DNA of 55,282 nt from a virus. The stretch is from IMG/VR virus record IMGVR_UViG_3300035659_000016, positions 1-55,282 of that record; one strand, 5' to 3'. Made by a program: the position numbers and the translations under genes. Under the pieces are notes generated by a model. That model worked only from the letters and a program-made list of their open reading frames with translations, made no database searches and was not told the DNA's origin. Every line of letters starts with the position of its first letter. The first letter of the stretch is position 1. Below are positions 26,020 through 34,034 of this stretch, one piece after another.

Positions 26020-27099
26020 CTAGGGTCCGGGTTCCAATAGGGGAACGTACTGCCGATCCTGCCCCGCCGGTTGGTAGAGTGTCTTCAATAGAACCTCGTA
26101 ATTGTCCCCACGTGACATGGCAATGCAGGGCTCCCTAAAGCCACACAGGCGACAGCCCACCAAGTCGGGGGTGGGGTACAGAACGGGTTCGCTTAGCATC
26201 ATCCGAGCCAACTGGTGGATTCGTTGTTCCGCCTCACGTAGCTCATGCTCGTTGCGTGTCACCACGCGTCGCCACACAAACGGGTTCTCCATCCCACTGA
26301 ACTCCTTGTCCTTCAGGTCCGCGATGACAGTACGTAGCGAACCTGCCCTCTCCGGCCACTTCTTTTCTACCTCGGGCAGCAGTTCCTTCAGACTCAGCCA
26401 ATCGGTGACGGCGTTGCCAATGATCTTTCCGTTAGCGTTCGGCACCGCGGGTACCTTCTTGCGAATTAGGGTGTAAACAACGCCTCGCACAGTGTAGTCT
26501 TTCAGGATATGACTCGCGGCCCACATGTAGAAGGACGCCTGCTCTGCGAGTGTCAGGTTGTCATCCGCGAGTTGCGCCATCGTCTTGATCTCGTGGATGA
26601 AGACGTCGCGCGGGCTTGCAGATGCTCTGTAGGTGCAGAGGCCGTCGATCCGTCCTGAGTAGACCACCTTGGCCCCGTTAAACAATGCGTTGAAACCTTC
26701 GAGGGGGACAGTGAACGGGGTCTCCGTAGCTAGGGACTTGAAACTTTGCAACGGGTCGTTGAAAGACGACCACAGCACGTAATGACGTAGCATACCCGTG
26801 CCGAGTTCGAGGAGTTCGTCGTACTGCTCCGCAGTGAGTGCCGCAGCCCCCTTTCTAGCCCAAGCCTTGAAGACCTTTACGGGATCGGAGCCGCGGCGGT
26901 AGTAGGCCTCCAAGGCCTTGTGAACTCCTTCACCCAGCCACAACGGGCCCGCCGTAGTTAGTGGGCGCAGGTTGCGTTGCAATGGCGACGTAAAGTACCA
27001 CTGTCGACGGCACTTGCGGAACTGTGTCATGTCACTGTAGTGAATTTGAATCGCTTGGGGTTGGGTTGCTTCGAGTTGCTGTGCTTGCTCGTTTGTCAT
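26020..27099 (-). CDS. Cas4/RecB-like PD-(D/E)XK nuclease with Fe-S cysteines
   Basis: 359 residues, SD AAGGAGAC before ATG 27099. Nuclease core: SGRIDGLC (Asp), VFIHEIKTMA (E-x-K motif) and AEQASFYMWAA helix. An N-terminal Cys in FRKCRRQWYF and a C-terminal cluster VGCRLCGFREPC match the four-Cys Fe-S staple of Cas4/AddB-type nucleases. It would process DNA ends in recombination or replication. Overlaps the Snf2 gene by 4 bases. Confidence 0.82.
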   Translation of the reverse strand: MTNEQAQQLEATQPQAIQIHYSDMTQFRKCRRQWYFTSPLQRNLRPLTTAGPLWLGEGVHKALEAYYRRGSDPVKVFKAWARKGAAALTAEQYDELLELGTGMLRHYVLWSSFNDPLQSFKSLATETPFTVPLEGFNALFNGAKVVYSGRIDGLCTYRASASPRDVFIHEIKTMAQLADDNLTLAEQASFYMWAASHILKDYTVRGVVYTLIRKKVPAVPNANGKIIGNAVTDWLSLKELLPEVEKKWPERAGSLRTVIADLKDKEFSGMENPFVWRRVVTRNEHELREAEQRIHQLARMMLSEPVLYPTPDLVGCRLCGFREPCIAMSRGDNYEVLLKTLYQPAGQDRQYVPLLEPGP

Positions 27100-28562
27100 T
27101 TTCCTTGTCTCCTTACCATTGCGGTGGTGGCGAGGTTCTGGTAGAGCTGCTTGACCAGAGTCTCGTCGTTCACCTTGGTTTTGTTCTTCAGATTGGTCCA
27201 GATGACCTCATCGATTGTGTCGCGCGCTAGGATAAATGTGACCTGGACAGAACTGTGCTTGGAAGTGCCTCTGTGGATGCGGTTCACCAACTGCTCCAAC
27301 TGAATCGAGGACCACGGCAAGTCAGTGAGGATGAGGTGCTGTGCCATCTCTAGGTTGATGCCCTCGCCCCCCGTCTGTGCCGTCATCACCAATGTGTTCA
27401 CCTTGGGGTCGTGACGAAAGGCATTTACTGTTCCCGCGAGTTGCAGTTGTGCCATGCCGCCGACAAGGGAAACCACCCCCCGCCCGAGAGCCTCAAGCTT
27501 GGGCACCACCCGGTTGGCGACCTGCCGAAAGTAGGAGGCCACAACCCCTTTGTACTCAGGGGGCCAATTTCCTATCAACTCCATAACGGTGTCGACCTTG
27601 GTGGACACTTGCGGACCCCCAAACACGGCGGCACAGGTGGCGAGTTGTTTGAGTCGTGTCATCTGTGCCAAAGCGATGGGCGCGACAACCGTTGTGTTCG
27701 CGTCTAAGTAGGCGAGCATTGCGTTGGCCATCTCCAAGTACCACGTCCGTTCCTGGGTCGAGAGGTCCACCCACAATTCACGCCGCACCAGGCGGGGCAG
27801 TTGCGGTAGCACGTCCTGTTTGAGACGCCGTAGGCTCCAATAAGATAACAAGTTCTTTAGGGCCTTGACCTCTGCGGGATTGGGACACACGTAGGCGAAG
27901 CGGGTAAAGTAGTTCTGTTCATAGATACAGAAGCGTCGAGCGAAGGCCCAGAAACTCGCGAACCCGTTAGGCTGCATCCAGCGAAACATGGGCCACAGTT
28001 CGTAAGGCTTACCGTCCATGGGTGTCGCCGTTAGGGCCCACTGAATCGGCGCTTGCAGGGCGAGCAGCGCTCGTGTGTACGAAGACCTACGGTCGCGAAA
28101 GTGGTGTGCTTCGTCGGCAACCACTGCGGCCCAGGGAATGGAGCGCAACACAGGAAGCACAGGGTAGGTAGGCCCTTTGCGCGGGATCGGCTTGCCGGTC
28201 GCTTTGTCTTTGTGGCGCGTGGTGGTACTCACGGAAAGCGCTTCGCGATTCAGCAACACCCACCCGTGCCCGTCACTAAGCACTGCAGCCAGCCGCTCGC
28301 GACGTGTGGGTCCTGACCTGCCTAGCGTAATAATGTTCTCGGAGAGGTTGGGGGCCCAAAGCCGAATAGTGTCTGCCCATTCTCCCATTAAAGCTCGGGA
28401 GCACAGAACCAACTTAGGTCCCTTAACGCGCAAGCGTTCCAGAGCAGTAACAACCTGCACGGTCTTGCCGAGCCCCAAGTCATCGAAGAGTAGTCCGTGC
28501 GGGTGAGTCATCAACCACTGCACGCCGTCTTCCTGGAACGGCTTCCAGAGTTGTGGTGTCAC
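27096..28562 (-). CDS. Snf2-type SF2 helicase
   Basis: 488 residues from GTG 28562 (SD AGGAG). SF2/Snf2 motifs in order: FQEDGVQWL (Q-like), DDLGLGKT (I), VVADEAHHFRDR (II), LTATPMDG (III), then in lobe 2 MTAQTGGEGINL (V) and QLVNRIHRGTSKHSS (VI). Such phage proteins remodel nucleoprotein or forked DNA. It is translationally coupled on both sides and belongs to the recombination module. Confidence 0.9.
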   Translation of the reverse strand: MTPQLWKPFQEDGVQWLMTHPHGLLFDDLGLGKTVQVVTALERLRVKGPKLVLCSRALMGEWADTIRLWAPNLSENIITLGRSGPTRRERLAAVLSDGHGWVLLNREALSVSTTTRHKDKATGKPIPRKGPTYPVLPVLRSIPWAAVVADEAHHFRDRRSSYTRALLALQAPIQWALTATPMDGKPYELWPMFRWMQPNGFASFWAFARRFCIYEQNYFTRFAYVCPNPAEVKALKNLLSYWSLRRLKQDVLPQLPRLVRRELWVDLSTQERTWYLEMANAMLAYLDANTTVVAPIALAQMTRLKQLATCAAVFGGPQVSTKVDTVMELIGNWPPEYKGVVASYFRQVANRVVPKLEALGRGVVSLVGGMAQLQLAGTVNAFRHDPKVNTLVMTAQTGGEGINLEMAQHLILTDLPWSSIQLEQLVNRIHRGTSKHSSVQVTFILARDTIDEVIWTNLKNKTKVNDETLVKQLYQNLATTAMVRRQGK

Positions 28563-28819
28563 TAGGACTCCTGAGTTGGCGTCGCGACCTCCCGACGTAC
28601 CACCGTACCGACGTACGGCTCTGATAGAGAAACAGGAGGCTCGTCGGTGTGTAGGTGCAACGTAGTGGGCCCCATTCGGATGGTCTTGCTCCAGTACTTG
28701 TGTCCGTGGATTACGCTAGCGTTCCCCCCCACGGAGGGGAAACTGTCAAACTGTCGGCGCGACAGGTCGCTAAGACTGATCGAGCATCCCTGGTTCACTG
28801 AGATCGAAAATGTGGTCAT
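28562..28819 (-). CDS. Hypothetical small protein
   Basis: 85 residues; ATG 28819 overlaps the stop of the zinc-ribbon gene. Beta-rich, with a SLSDLSRRQFDSFPSVGGNASVIHGHKYW centre and a Pro/Thr tail. It has no known domain and sits between the zinc-ribbon gene and the Snf2 helicase with overlaps at both ends. Confidence 0.55.
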   Translation of the reverse strand: MTTFSISVNQGCSISLSDLSRRQFDSFPSVGGNASVIHGHKYWSKTIRMGPTTLHLHTDEPPVSLSEPYVGTVVRREVATPTQES

Positions 28820-28980
28820 GGTTCGTTCTCCTTGTCGTCGTCGAGCTGGGCCTGTAGTTCATCAAAGGCCATTTGGTCGGCTAGACACTCGGGACAAAGG
28901 GTCTCGTCATCCTGTGGCGTGAAGAAGACACGGCACTCCGAGCAGCGGATCATTTTCTTGGTCTTCTTTGGCTTGGCCAT
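28816..28980 (-). CDS. 54-residue zinc-ribbon protein
   Basis: A short frame from ATG 28980, with GGAGGGG upstream (second of two adjacent ATGs). A Lys-rich start (MAKPKKTKKM) is followed by CSEC and, after 12 residues, CPEC, which is a textbook four-cysteine zinc ribbon, and then an acidic helix. It overlaps the genes on both sides. It probably binds nucleic acid or a protein partner in the helicase/nuclease group. Confidence 0.75.
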   Translation of the reverse strand: MAKPKKTKKMIRCSECRVFFTPQDDETLCPECLADQMAFDELQAQLDDDKENEP

Positions 28981-29411
28981 CATTTACCCCTCCGCTTCTG
29001 GAACTCCGCGAGTCCCTCAGCCGTAAAGAGCCACACGCCAGTCGCATTCGAAGACCCTGGGACGTTCCCGCTCATCGCGAGTTTGCGTAGGTACTGGCGA
29101 TGCAGCCCGACTAGGGTCGCCGCGGCCCGTATCCCATAGGTTCCGTCTGCCGCTGGGCCGTCTGAGGGAGGGCGCAGAGGTGAGGCTGTGGCTCTGTGGC
29201 GCATGCTGGAGGGCGGTAGCCAATGCTTCGGTCCTCGATTCTTTTCAGGGATGGGTTGGTCGCTGAGACTCTCCTCGGGGATCCACGCCCCAATTTTCTT
29301 GAGGGGGAAGAAGACATCATAGAGTTTCACATCGGCTTCCAATCGGTGACCCCGAACCTTGCCCTCGCCGTAGTGGCGATGGTACACCATCTGCCGTAGA
29401 TTGAATGACAT
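28980..29411 (-). CDS. Protein with C-terminal MerR/HTH_17-like DNA-binding domain
   Basis: 143 residues. Residues about 1-50 (QMVYHRHYGEGKVRGHRLE) recall the small beta-barrel of CarD/TRCF RNA polymerase-interaction domains, though weakly. Residues about 90-143 are a winged-helix unit of excisionase type: YGIRAAATLVGLHRQYLRKLAMSGNVPG, ending in the GVWLFTAEGLAEFQ wing. It is probably a regulator of phage transcription. A perfect inverted repeat lies just upstream at 29442-29483. Confidence 0.65.
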   Translation of the reverse strand: MSFNLRQMVYHRHYGEGKVRGHRLEADVKLYDVFFPLKKIGAWIPEESLSDQPIPEKNRGPKHWLPPSSMRHRATASPLRPPSDGPAADGTYGIRAAATLVGLHRQYLRKLAMSGNVPGSSNATGVWLFTAEGLAEFQKRRGK

Positions 29412-29441
29412 TTGTCGTGTCTCCTGATAAAAGAGATAGAG

Positions 29442-29483
29442 ACGGATCCGTTGATTGTTTTGGGATCAGATCAACGGATCCGT
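29442..29483. repeat. Perfect 14-bp inverted repeat
   Basis: ACGGATCCGTTGAT (29442-29455) and its exact reverse complement (29470-29483) flank a 14-base spacer. It lies between two genes for HTH_17 proteins. It may be a terminator for the upstream gene, though no strong T-tract follows, or an operator bound by one of the two regulators. Confidence 0.6.
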
Positions 29484-29493
29484 TCGGCGAAGC

Positions 29494-29784
<291 letters not shown>

Positions 29785-30077
29785 TTCTGTTCACCTCCTT
29801 TCGGGTTAGGATTGTCGAACGAAATTGGATTGCAGCGCACTCGGCAGACTATTGTCAGCACACTACGCCGATACGCCAGGTTTCTGATGTAGCAAGGCGT
29901 ATGTTTGGCCCACCGAGTGCGGAGGCGCCGCCGCTCGCCTGTTGTGATGAGCAGGGGCAGCTCAGCAGTCACTTGACCTAGGCCTTCCTGCCACCTGAGA
30001 CGAACGACGGCGCCAGTAAGTAAGGCCGCCCGCGCTCGCTCGAGAAGGGAGGACAGGAAGCCCTTACCTACACCCCT

Positions 30078-30109
30078 ATTATAGTGGGTGAAAGTGAATA
30101 ACAGGTGAA
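30078..30109 (-). promoter_or_regulatory. Leftward promoter, class 2, in a 332-base gap
   Basis: On the - strand, TTCACCTGTTATTCAC is followed by TATAATAG (TATAAT at 30083-30078). The arrangement and much of the sequence match the promoter before the Sak4-like gene. It lies at the right end of the 29785-30116 gap; the rest of that gap holds no open frame that I can support and would be a ~290-base leader for the HTH_17 gene. Confidence 0.62.
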
Positions 30110-30116
30110 TGTAAGG

Positions 30117-30389
30117 TTAGAACTTTCTCACTCTCTTCCGGTTCCAAAAGATGGGCCGGCCACACACAAGGCTACGTGAGCGCGACTGTTCCTCGGCAGC
30201 CACAATGGTTTTGTAGTTGAAGGGTCCCTTTGCGAACTCGTTGTGTCGGAAGAGACCCTTCTCCACAATGACAGAACCGTCGACACTTACCCAGATGGAC
30301 GTGGCCCCCCTGAAGAGGCGCTTTAGGAAGGCCACGTCGTTGTCCGTCCGATGTTGTCCCAAGGAGTCCCAGAGCGGATCGCTAGGCAT
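30117..30389 (-). CDS. Hypothetical small protein
   Basis: 90 residues from ATG 30389 (GGAG 8 bases upstream; an adjacent GTG at 30392 is possible). The protein has a FLKRLFRGATSIWVSVDGSVIVEKG strand-rich core and a very basic end (WNRKRVRKF). No family is recognised. It is coupled to the gene upstream by an ATGA overlap and is the last gene before the 332-base gap. Confidence 0.5.
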   Translation of the reverse strand: MPSDPLWDSLGQHRTDNDVAFLKRLFRGATSIWVSVDGSVIVEKGLFRHNEFAKGPFNYKTIVAAEEQSRSRSLVCGRPIFWNRKRVRKF

Positions 30390-30619
30390 CACAACAACTC
30401 CCCGTTCACGAATAGGCTCACCTGACAGAACTCTTCTACTAGGCGGAACGAAGAGTCTTCTAGTGGGGCACGCAGAGCCTCATGCAGGTTTCGTATCTGC
30501 GCACGCTTCCAGGCTGCTCGGGCCCCTGGCGTGTACTCCCGGAATCTCTCGGTGAAGGCGGGATCCGTCGGGGCTGTCACAAAGCACTTGATGACCACTT
30601 CACAGGTTGGTGCATTCAT
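30389..30619 (-). CDS. Hypothetical small protein
   Basis: 76 residues from ATG 30619, preceded by GAGGGGAG. Mixed alpha/beta: CEVVIKCFVTAPTDPAFTERFREY, then a helix AAWKRAQIRNLHEALRAP and a C-terminal strand FRLVEEFCQVSLFVNG. No domain is assigned. It lies between two other small genes downstream of topoisomerase. Confidence 0.5.
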   Translation of the reverse strand: MNAPTCEVVIKCFVTAPTDPAFTERFREYTPGARAAWKRAQIRNLHEALRAPLEDSSFRLVEEFCQVSLFVNGELL

Positions 30620-30630
30620 CGAATCTCCCC

Positions 30631-30906
30631 TCACCAGGGAACGCCGGTAGCAGGCCTCTCGGACTCGCGAGGGGCCTCATCCTTGAGTAGCGCTGCGACG
30701 GCTCGACAGAACTGCAACAGGGTCGCAACCGGAACTTGTGCCAAGATTGGGTAACGGCCCCCTCGGGGTCCAAAGCCGACGAGGCTGACTGTGCCCTCGG
30801 CGACATCGATTGCTATCTCGACACGCTCGACGCGACGTGTGGCTTCGTGGTACTTGTTCTGGGCGACCGTGACGGTCCCCTGCATGGGCAAACTTGTGTC
30901 TTGCAT
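30631..30906 (-). CDS. Hypothetical small protein
   Basis: 91 residues, SD AAGGAGGTTAG before ATG 30906. It has a beta hairpin region (VERVEIAIDVAEGTVSLVGFG) then a Pro-rich turn and a helix LLQFCRAVAALLKDE. It starts 3 bases after the topoisomerase stop. The function is unknown. Confidence 0.5.
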   Translation of the reverse strand: MQDTSLPMQGTVTVAQNKYHEATRRVERVEIAIDVAEGTVSLVGFGPRGGRYPILAQVPVATLLQFCRAVAALLKDEAPRESERPATGVPW

Positions 30907-30909
30907 GGT

Positions 30910-32310
30910 CTAACCTCCTTCCACTGTAGCAAGGGCCCAGGCAAACTTTGCCCGGAGCGCTTTGCTGTAAATCTTCAACCAAGACCCTGTTGGGTCCCAG
31001 TCGACGAACACACGGGGGTCAATGTAGGACTTCAGCGACGTGCCGAGATTGTAGTCTTGTGCGGCGACTAGGAACTCTTTCTCGCGGCTGGGTTGCTTCT
31101 TGGCGAGCCGCTCTTCCCAGTTCTTGGGCAGTGTGCGACGATGATTCAACCGCTGCGCTGCGGCTAAGTTGGCGTACTTCGCTGTTAGCACAGTGTCGCC
31201 TTTCAGGTCCCGCCCTTGAGTAGGTCCGCTACATCCCTTCAAGAACTCGCGGGCCGCTGCCGTGCCGTGCATCGTGCGGAATGTCTTGGCTGTCAACCCC
31301 CCCATCTGTGCTTTCAGGAAGCGGTTGATGTCCTGAGCACTCACGTGTGGGAACAATGGCTCGTCGCCCTGAGCCGAGTCGAGTCGCGTGACGATCGCGT
31401 TGAAGATCGCTCGCGGTGGAATGAACGTCACTTCGAGCCTCACACTGTCCTTGCCCAAGAAGTCCAACGACACCTCTTGGCTGTCGAGTTCGTAACTCAC
31501 GTGCTCGCATCGCAATGTGCAAACGCCTACTGTGTCGGCTGCGTCCTCGCCCTTCTCGTCGCCGACGCGCAGGGCGAGATTGTCAAGCAAGTACATCGCG
31601 GTGCGAAACTCCGGAGAGTATAGGCCCGACGCATACAACTCGCGAATACGCTCGATGTCCCTTGTGAGTGCGAGTGCCTTGTCGTACTTGGCTTTGTCCT
31701 TGCTTTGGCGTGGCGCTGCGGTCTCGGCGACCCACAGGTACTTGCGACCGTGCTGACCGAGTGGTTTGGGCCAACTAGCAATCCAGTACTGGTCACGCAT
31801 CTCGACGATGTGACGCCACTTCCCCAGTGGGATCGGTGCCTTGGCGTCCAAGTTGAGTGTGACGTCTTCTGCCGTGATGCGATCTTTCCAACGACCACGC
31901 AACGGGTGGTCGCCACGACCGATGAAGATGCCCGGCGGCTCGATGCCGTACTGACAGGGTGTCTTGACCCCATCAATTGTAGCAAAACCAAAGTTGGCCT
32001 TGGTTGCCTGCTGTCGCATCTTGCGGAGCTTGCGTTCTTCGGGCGACAGCTCCTTCAACGTTGGCGGCAACTTAATGACTAGGTCGAACGGCCAGTCACG
32101 TAGCTCACGGTCGCTCGCCTTCGACATCATGTTGAGGTCGTGTACGAAGTTGGTCTTGAAGACCTTGTCCTTGCGGCGTTCTTCGGGCTGGCGCCACCAA
32201 GCGACGAGCATCTCTTCCGCTAGGGGCGACAACCACGACTGGCCCGTAGCCTTGAACGGCTCTGGAAAGACGACGCCGTTGTGTCGGAATGTCTTCCATG
32301 GCTGTGTCAT
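30910..32310 (-). CDS. Eukaryotic-type DNA topoisomerase IB
   Basis: 466 residues from ATG 32310 (SD AAGGAGG). It contains the full eukaryotic-type arrangement. An N-terminal DNA-binding part comes first (WKTFRHNGVVFPEP, LSPLAEEM, KVFKTNFVHDL). The core signature YGIEPPGIFIGRGDHPLRG then follows, with DRITAEDVTLNL. The catalytic set is present: Arg in LALRVGDEK, Lys in DFLGKDSVR, Arg in KTFRTMHGT, His in QRLNHRRTL and Tyr 429 in SLKSYIDPRV. It nicks one strand through a 3'-phosphotyrosine and relaxes supercoils of both signs. This large form is typical of eukaryotes and Thaumarchaeota, not of the short poxvirus/bacterial kind. It lies in the early arm with small phage genes on both sides, so it is not contamination. 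Confidence 0.93.
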   Translation of the reverse strand: MTQPWKTFRHNGVVFPEPFKATGQSWLSPLAEEMLVAWWRQPEERRKDKVFKTNFVHDLNMMSKASDRELRDWPFDLVIKLPPTLKELSPEERKLRKMRQQATKANFGFATIDGVKTPCQYGIEPPGIFIGRGDHPLRGRWKDRITAEDVTLNLDAKAPIPLGKWRHIVEMRDQYWIASWPKPLGQHGRKYLWVAETAAPRQSKDKAKYDKALALTRDIERIRELYASGLYSPEFRTAMYLLDNLALRVGDEKGEDAADTVGVCTLRCEHVSYELDSQEVSLDFLGKDSVRLEVTFIPPRAIFNAIVTRLDSAQGDEPLFPHVSAQDINRFLKAQMGGLTAKTFRTMHGTAAAREFLKGCSGPTQGRDLKGDTVLTAKYANLAAAQRLNHRRTLPKNWEERLAKKQPSREKEFLVAAQDYNLGTSLKSYIDPRVFVDWDPTGSWLKIYSKALRAKFAWALATVEGG

Positions 32311-32325
32311 TTGTCTCACCTCCTT

Positions 32326-32517
32326 TCAAACATCTAGGCGGAGTACACGTAGGACAAACCGTGCCAGGTCTGTGTCGTCCCCCTTGTAGTCTACGATGAA
32401 CCTGGCTGCGAATAATCCGTCGTTCGTGGGCATCAGGTGGACTAGACCGACCAGAAACTCTCTGGGCGTAATGAGGCCCCGGCGATACTTGTCGACTAGG
32501 GTCTGTGTTTTGTCCAC
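32326..32517 (-). CDS. Hypothetical small protein
   Basis: 63 residues from GTG 32517 with AAAGGAG upstream. Helical: VDKYRRGLITPREFLVGLVHLM followed by FAARFIVDYKGDDTDLARFVLRVL. Its leader contains a copy of the five-copy structured element (32544-32600). The function is unknown. Confidence 0.5.
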   Translation of the reverse strand: MDKTQTLVDKYRRGLITPREFLVGLVHLMPTNDGLFAARFIVDYKGDDTDLARFVLRVLRLDV

Positions 32518-32543
32518 GTAGTCTCCTTTCTCTGCCGTGCTTG

Positions 32544-32600
32544 TGGGCTGGCAGTCACCCCGTTACACTGTTGTGTGACGGGGTCTGGTCCGCTATCCCA
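32544..32600 (-). ncRNA. Structured RNA-like element, copy 1 of 5
   Basis: Read on the - strand: outer stem TGGG/CCCA, conserved block GGATAGCGGACCAG, a variable inner stem of 12 bp (ACCCCGTCACAC with GTGTAACGGGGT) and conserved block GACTGCCAGCC. The stop codon TAG of the upstream gene forms part of the first block. It lies between two small genes, just before the SD of the next. Confidence 0.7.
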
Positions 32601-32820
32601 TTAGCGCCATTTCACGCTTAGTCACCTCCCTCCTATGGGTGACTTGGACGCGCGCCTCCTCTCGAACGAAGTGATACGTGATGCGTTTGCCGTCTGAGAA
32701 CAGGACGGATAGCGTCCGCCGTGCTCGATCCATCCGGGCTGACTTGGGGTTGCCGTGCTCAATGGTGCCTAGAAGGAACGCGGCGTCCCACTGAGCCCCT
32801 GTGCTAACTGTCTTAGGCAT
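32593..32820 (-). CDS. Hypothetical small basic protein
   Basis: 75 residues, SD GAGGAGG before ATG 32820, inside the end of the upstream gene. Possible KTF/SH3-like strand pattern: RRTLSVLFSDGKRITYHFVREE, with many Arg residues. No domain is certain. Its stop codon lies in the conserved block of the structured element that follows. Confidence 0.5.
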   Translation of the reverse strand: MPKTVSTGAQWDAAFLLGTIEHGNPKSARMDRARRTLSVLFSDGKRITYHFVREEARVQVTHRREVTKREMALMG

Positions 32821-33082
32821 TGTGTGCCTCCTCTAGTTTGACAACGGCGAAGCGGCTGGCAGCCTTGGTCAGGATGGCGCCGCTGCCATTTGGGTCGAAC
32901 AGAGTGAAGACCAGTTCCGTAGAGCCGTCGTCGAATTGATACAACCAGGTAGCTAGGACTCGGAAGTTTGCGTCGCCCCTCAGCCGGGTCATGTCGTAGA
33001 TGCCGGAGCCAGCGCTCTGATCCGCGACCACGACCGTTAGGCCTCGGAAGTGCGTCTGGACGTTACCGACGTGCTTTGTCAT
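32813..33082 (-). CDS. Hypothetical small protein
   Basis: 89 residues, SD AAGGAGG before ATG 33082. Predominantly beta: THFRGLTVVVADQ, FRVLATWLYQFDDGSTELVFTLFDPNG and ASRFAVVKLEEA. No family is recognised. The structured element at 33097-33165 occupies the leader just upstream. Confidence 0.5.
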   Translation of the reverse strand: MTKHVGNVQTHFRGLTVVVADQSAGSGIYDMTRLRGDANFRVLATWLYQFDDGSTELVFTLFDPNGSGAILTKAASRFAVVKLEEAHNA

Positions 33083-33096
33083 AGTGAACCTCCTTT

Positions 33097-33165
33097 CTTA
33101 GGTTGGCACTCAGGGCCCTAGGTGAGATGAAGAGAGCCTAGGACCCCGTGGTCCGTTATCCTAAG
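33097..33165 (-). ncRNA. Structured RNA-like element, copy 2 of 5
   Basis: - strand: outer stem CTTAGG/CCTAAG, conserved block GGATAACGGACCA, then an inner stem of GGG and CCTAGG pairs with one mismatch, then TGAGTGCCAACC. This copy diverges most in its second block. It follows the stop (TAG 33161-33163) of the preceding small gene and precedes the SD of the next. Confidence 0.65.
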
Positions 33166-33349
33166 GCGTGGCGTCTACCACGTGGACCTCTAGGATGTCG
33201 TAGTCGGCAATGAGGGCGAGCGGCTCTAGGACGGCTACTAGGTTCTCGCGGGCTATGCGTCCCGCCAGTAGGTCCTCGGCACCTTCTGCCACGACAATCG
33301 GGTCGTTGGCGAACCATCTCTTGCCCATTTCCACGGTCGCGTCGTCCAT
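33161..33349 (-). CDS. Hypothetical small acidic protein, start uncertain or frameshifted
   Basis: 62 residues from ATG 33349, acidic and helical (GAEDLLAGRIARENLVAVLEPLALIADYDILEVHVVD). No SD precedes this ATG. The only good SD in the region (AAAGGAGG) serves ATG 33399, which is in another frame, reads MNAKRVTFHLDIVSIS and then runs into an implausible 48-codon frame. A one-base shift near 33350-33360 would join the two into a 78-79 residue protein. Either a recent frameshift, a sequencing error or recoding is possible. Confidence 0.45.
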   Translation of the reverse strand: MDDATVEMGKRWFANDPIVVAEGAEDLLAGRIARENLVAVLEPLALIADYDILEVHVVDATP

Positions 33350-33428
33350 GGGCTGATTGACACGATGTCCAGATGGAATGTAACTCGCTTGGCGTTCATG
33401 CTGTGTCCTCCTTTCATTTTACAAACTA

Positions 33429-33458
33429 ATTATACTACAAGACAGGTGTCTTTTTCAC
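33429..33458 (-). promoter_or_regulatory. Leftward promoter, class 1, copy 4
   Basis: - strand: GTGAAA (-35, weakest of the family), 18-base spacer with GACACCTGTC palindrome, TATAAT (33434-33429). It shares the spacer core GACA-SS-TGTC and TGTA before TATAAT with the copies at 34733, 35432 and 36713. It drives the small gene at 33161-33349/33399. Confidence 0.65.
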
Positions 33459-33515
33459 TGGGGACAACCTTAAAGTTTTGATTCAAATTAGACTGTCTGT
33501 GTGCTAAAGAGACCA

Positions 33516-33544
33516 ATAGCCCGTCTCGACTTGAGGCGGGCTAT
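33516..33544 (-). terminator. Hairpin terminator after HTH_17 gene
   Basis: ATAGCCCGTCTC (33516-33527) pairs with GAGGCGGGCTAT (33533-33544) with one mismatch over 12 positions and a 5-base loop. It begins 10 bases past the stop of the 33555-33962 gene. On the - strand the downstream sequence is pyrimidine-rich. Confidence 0.68.
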
Positions 33545-33554
33545 CGGCTGTCGG

Positions 33555-33962
33555 TCACGCTGCGGGCTCGGGTAGGAGCTCGACGAAACCGCTGGCGTCG
33601 CTTGGCTCGGTCGTGACGACCACGGCCCCCTGGACGAATCCTTTGTCTTCCAGATCGGGCGTAGCAACCGGCACCTTGGGCTGGCGCGGCTTGCGGGTCT
33701 TGCGCTGCTTCGGTGCGTTGCCGGGCGAGTCGATGTTCGCCGTGACAGCGCCGTAGGTCGGTGCCTGCGCCTTGCGTGCGTCGCGGGTCGTCTTGTACTC
33801 CGTGAGGGACGCGACCGAAATCATTGTCCGGTTGTCCTCTTTCACGGTGTCCAAGCGGCGCTCCCAGAGCAACTTGCGGACTCTGTGGACGGAGACGCCC
33901 AGGAAGTCTTGTGCTTCCTTAACCGACATGTAGCTCTTCGCGGCTGACAGTTTCTTCGACAT
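33555..33962 (-). CDS. HTH_17 DNA-binding protein, paralogue of 37199-37453
   Basis: 135 residues, SD TAAGGAGG before ATG 33962. Residues about 10-57 are a winged-helix HTH_17 unit: MSVKEAQDFLGVSVHRVRKLLWERRLD, then a MISVASLTEYK wing. The motif FLGVSVHRVRKLLWER is identical in the protein encoded at 37199-37453, so the two are paralogues. The C-terminus (about 75-135) is basic then acidic and disordered. It is probably a transcription regulator; possible sites are the promoter palindromes or the operators at 37636-37753. Confidence 0.78.
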   Translation of the reverse strand: MSKKLSAAKSYMSVKEAQDFLGVSVHRVRKLLWERRLDTVKEDNRTMISVASLTEYKTTRDARKAQAPTYGAVTANIDSPGNAPKQRKTRKPRQPKVPVATPDLEDKGFVQGAVVVTTEPSDASGFVELLPEPAA

Positions 33963-34034
33963 TTTGGCCTCCTTAGCCTATTCGCTCCTCACGCCCAAGC
34001 GACGGGCCTGGGTGCGAGTGAGACTCTTTGTTAA

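Noticed and set aside
26020-27099. Cas4 as part of a CRISPR adaptation system
   Set aside because: No Cas1/Cas2 and no array; such stand-alone nucleases are common in phage recombination modules.
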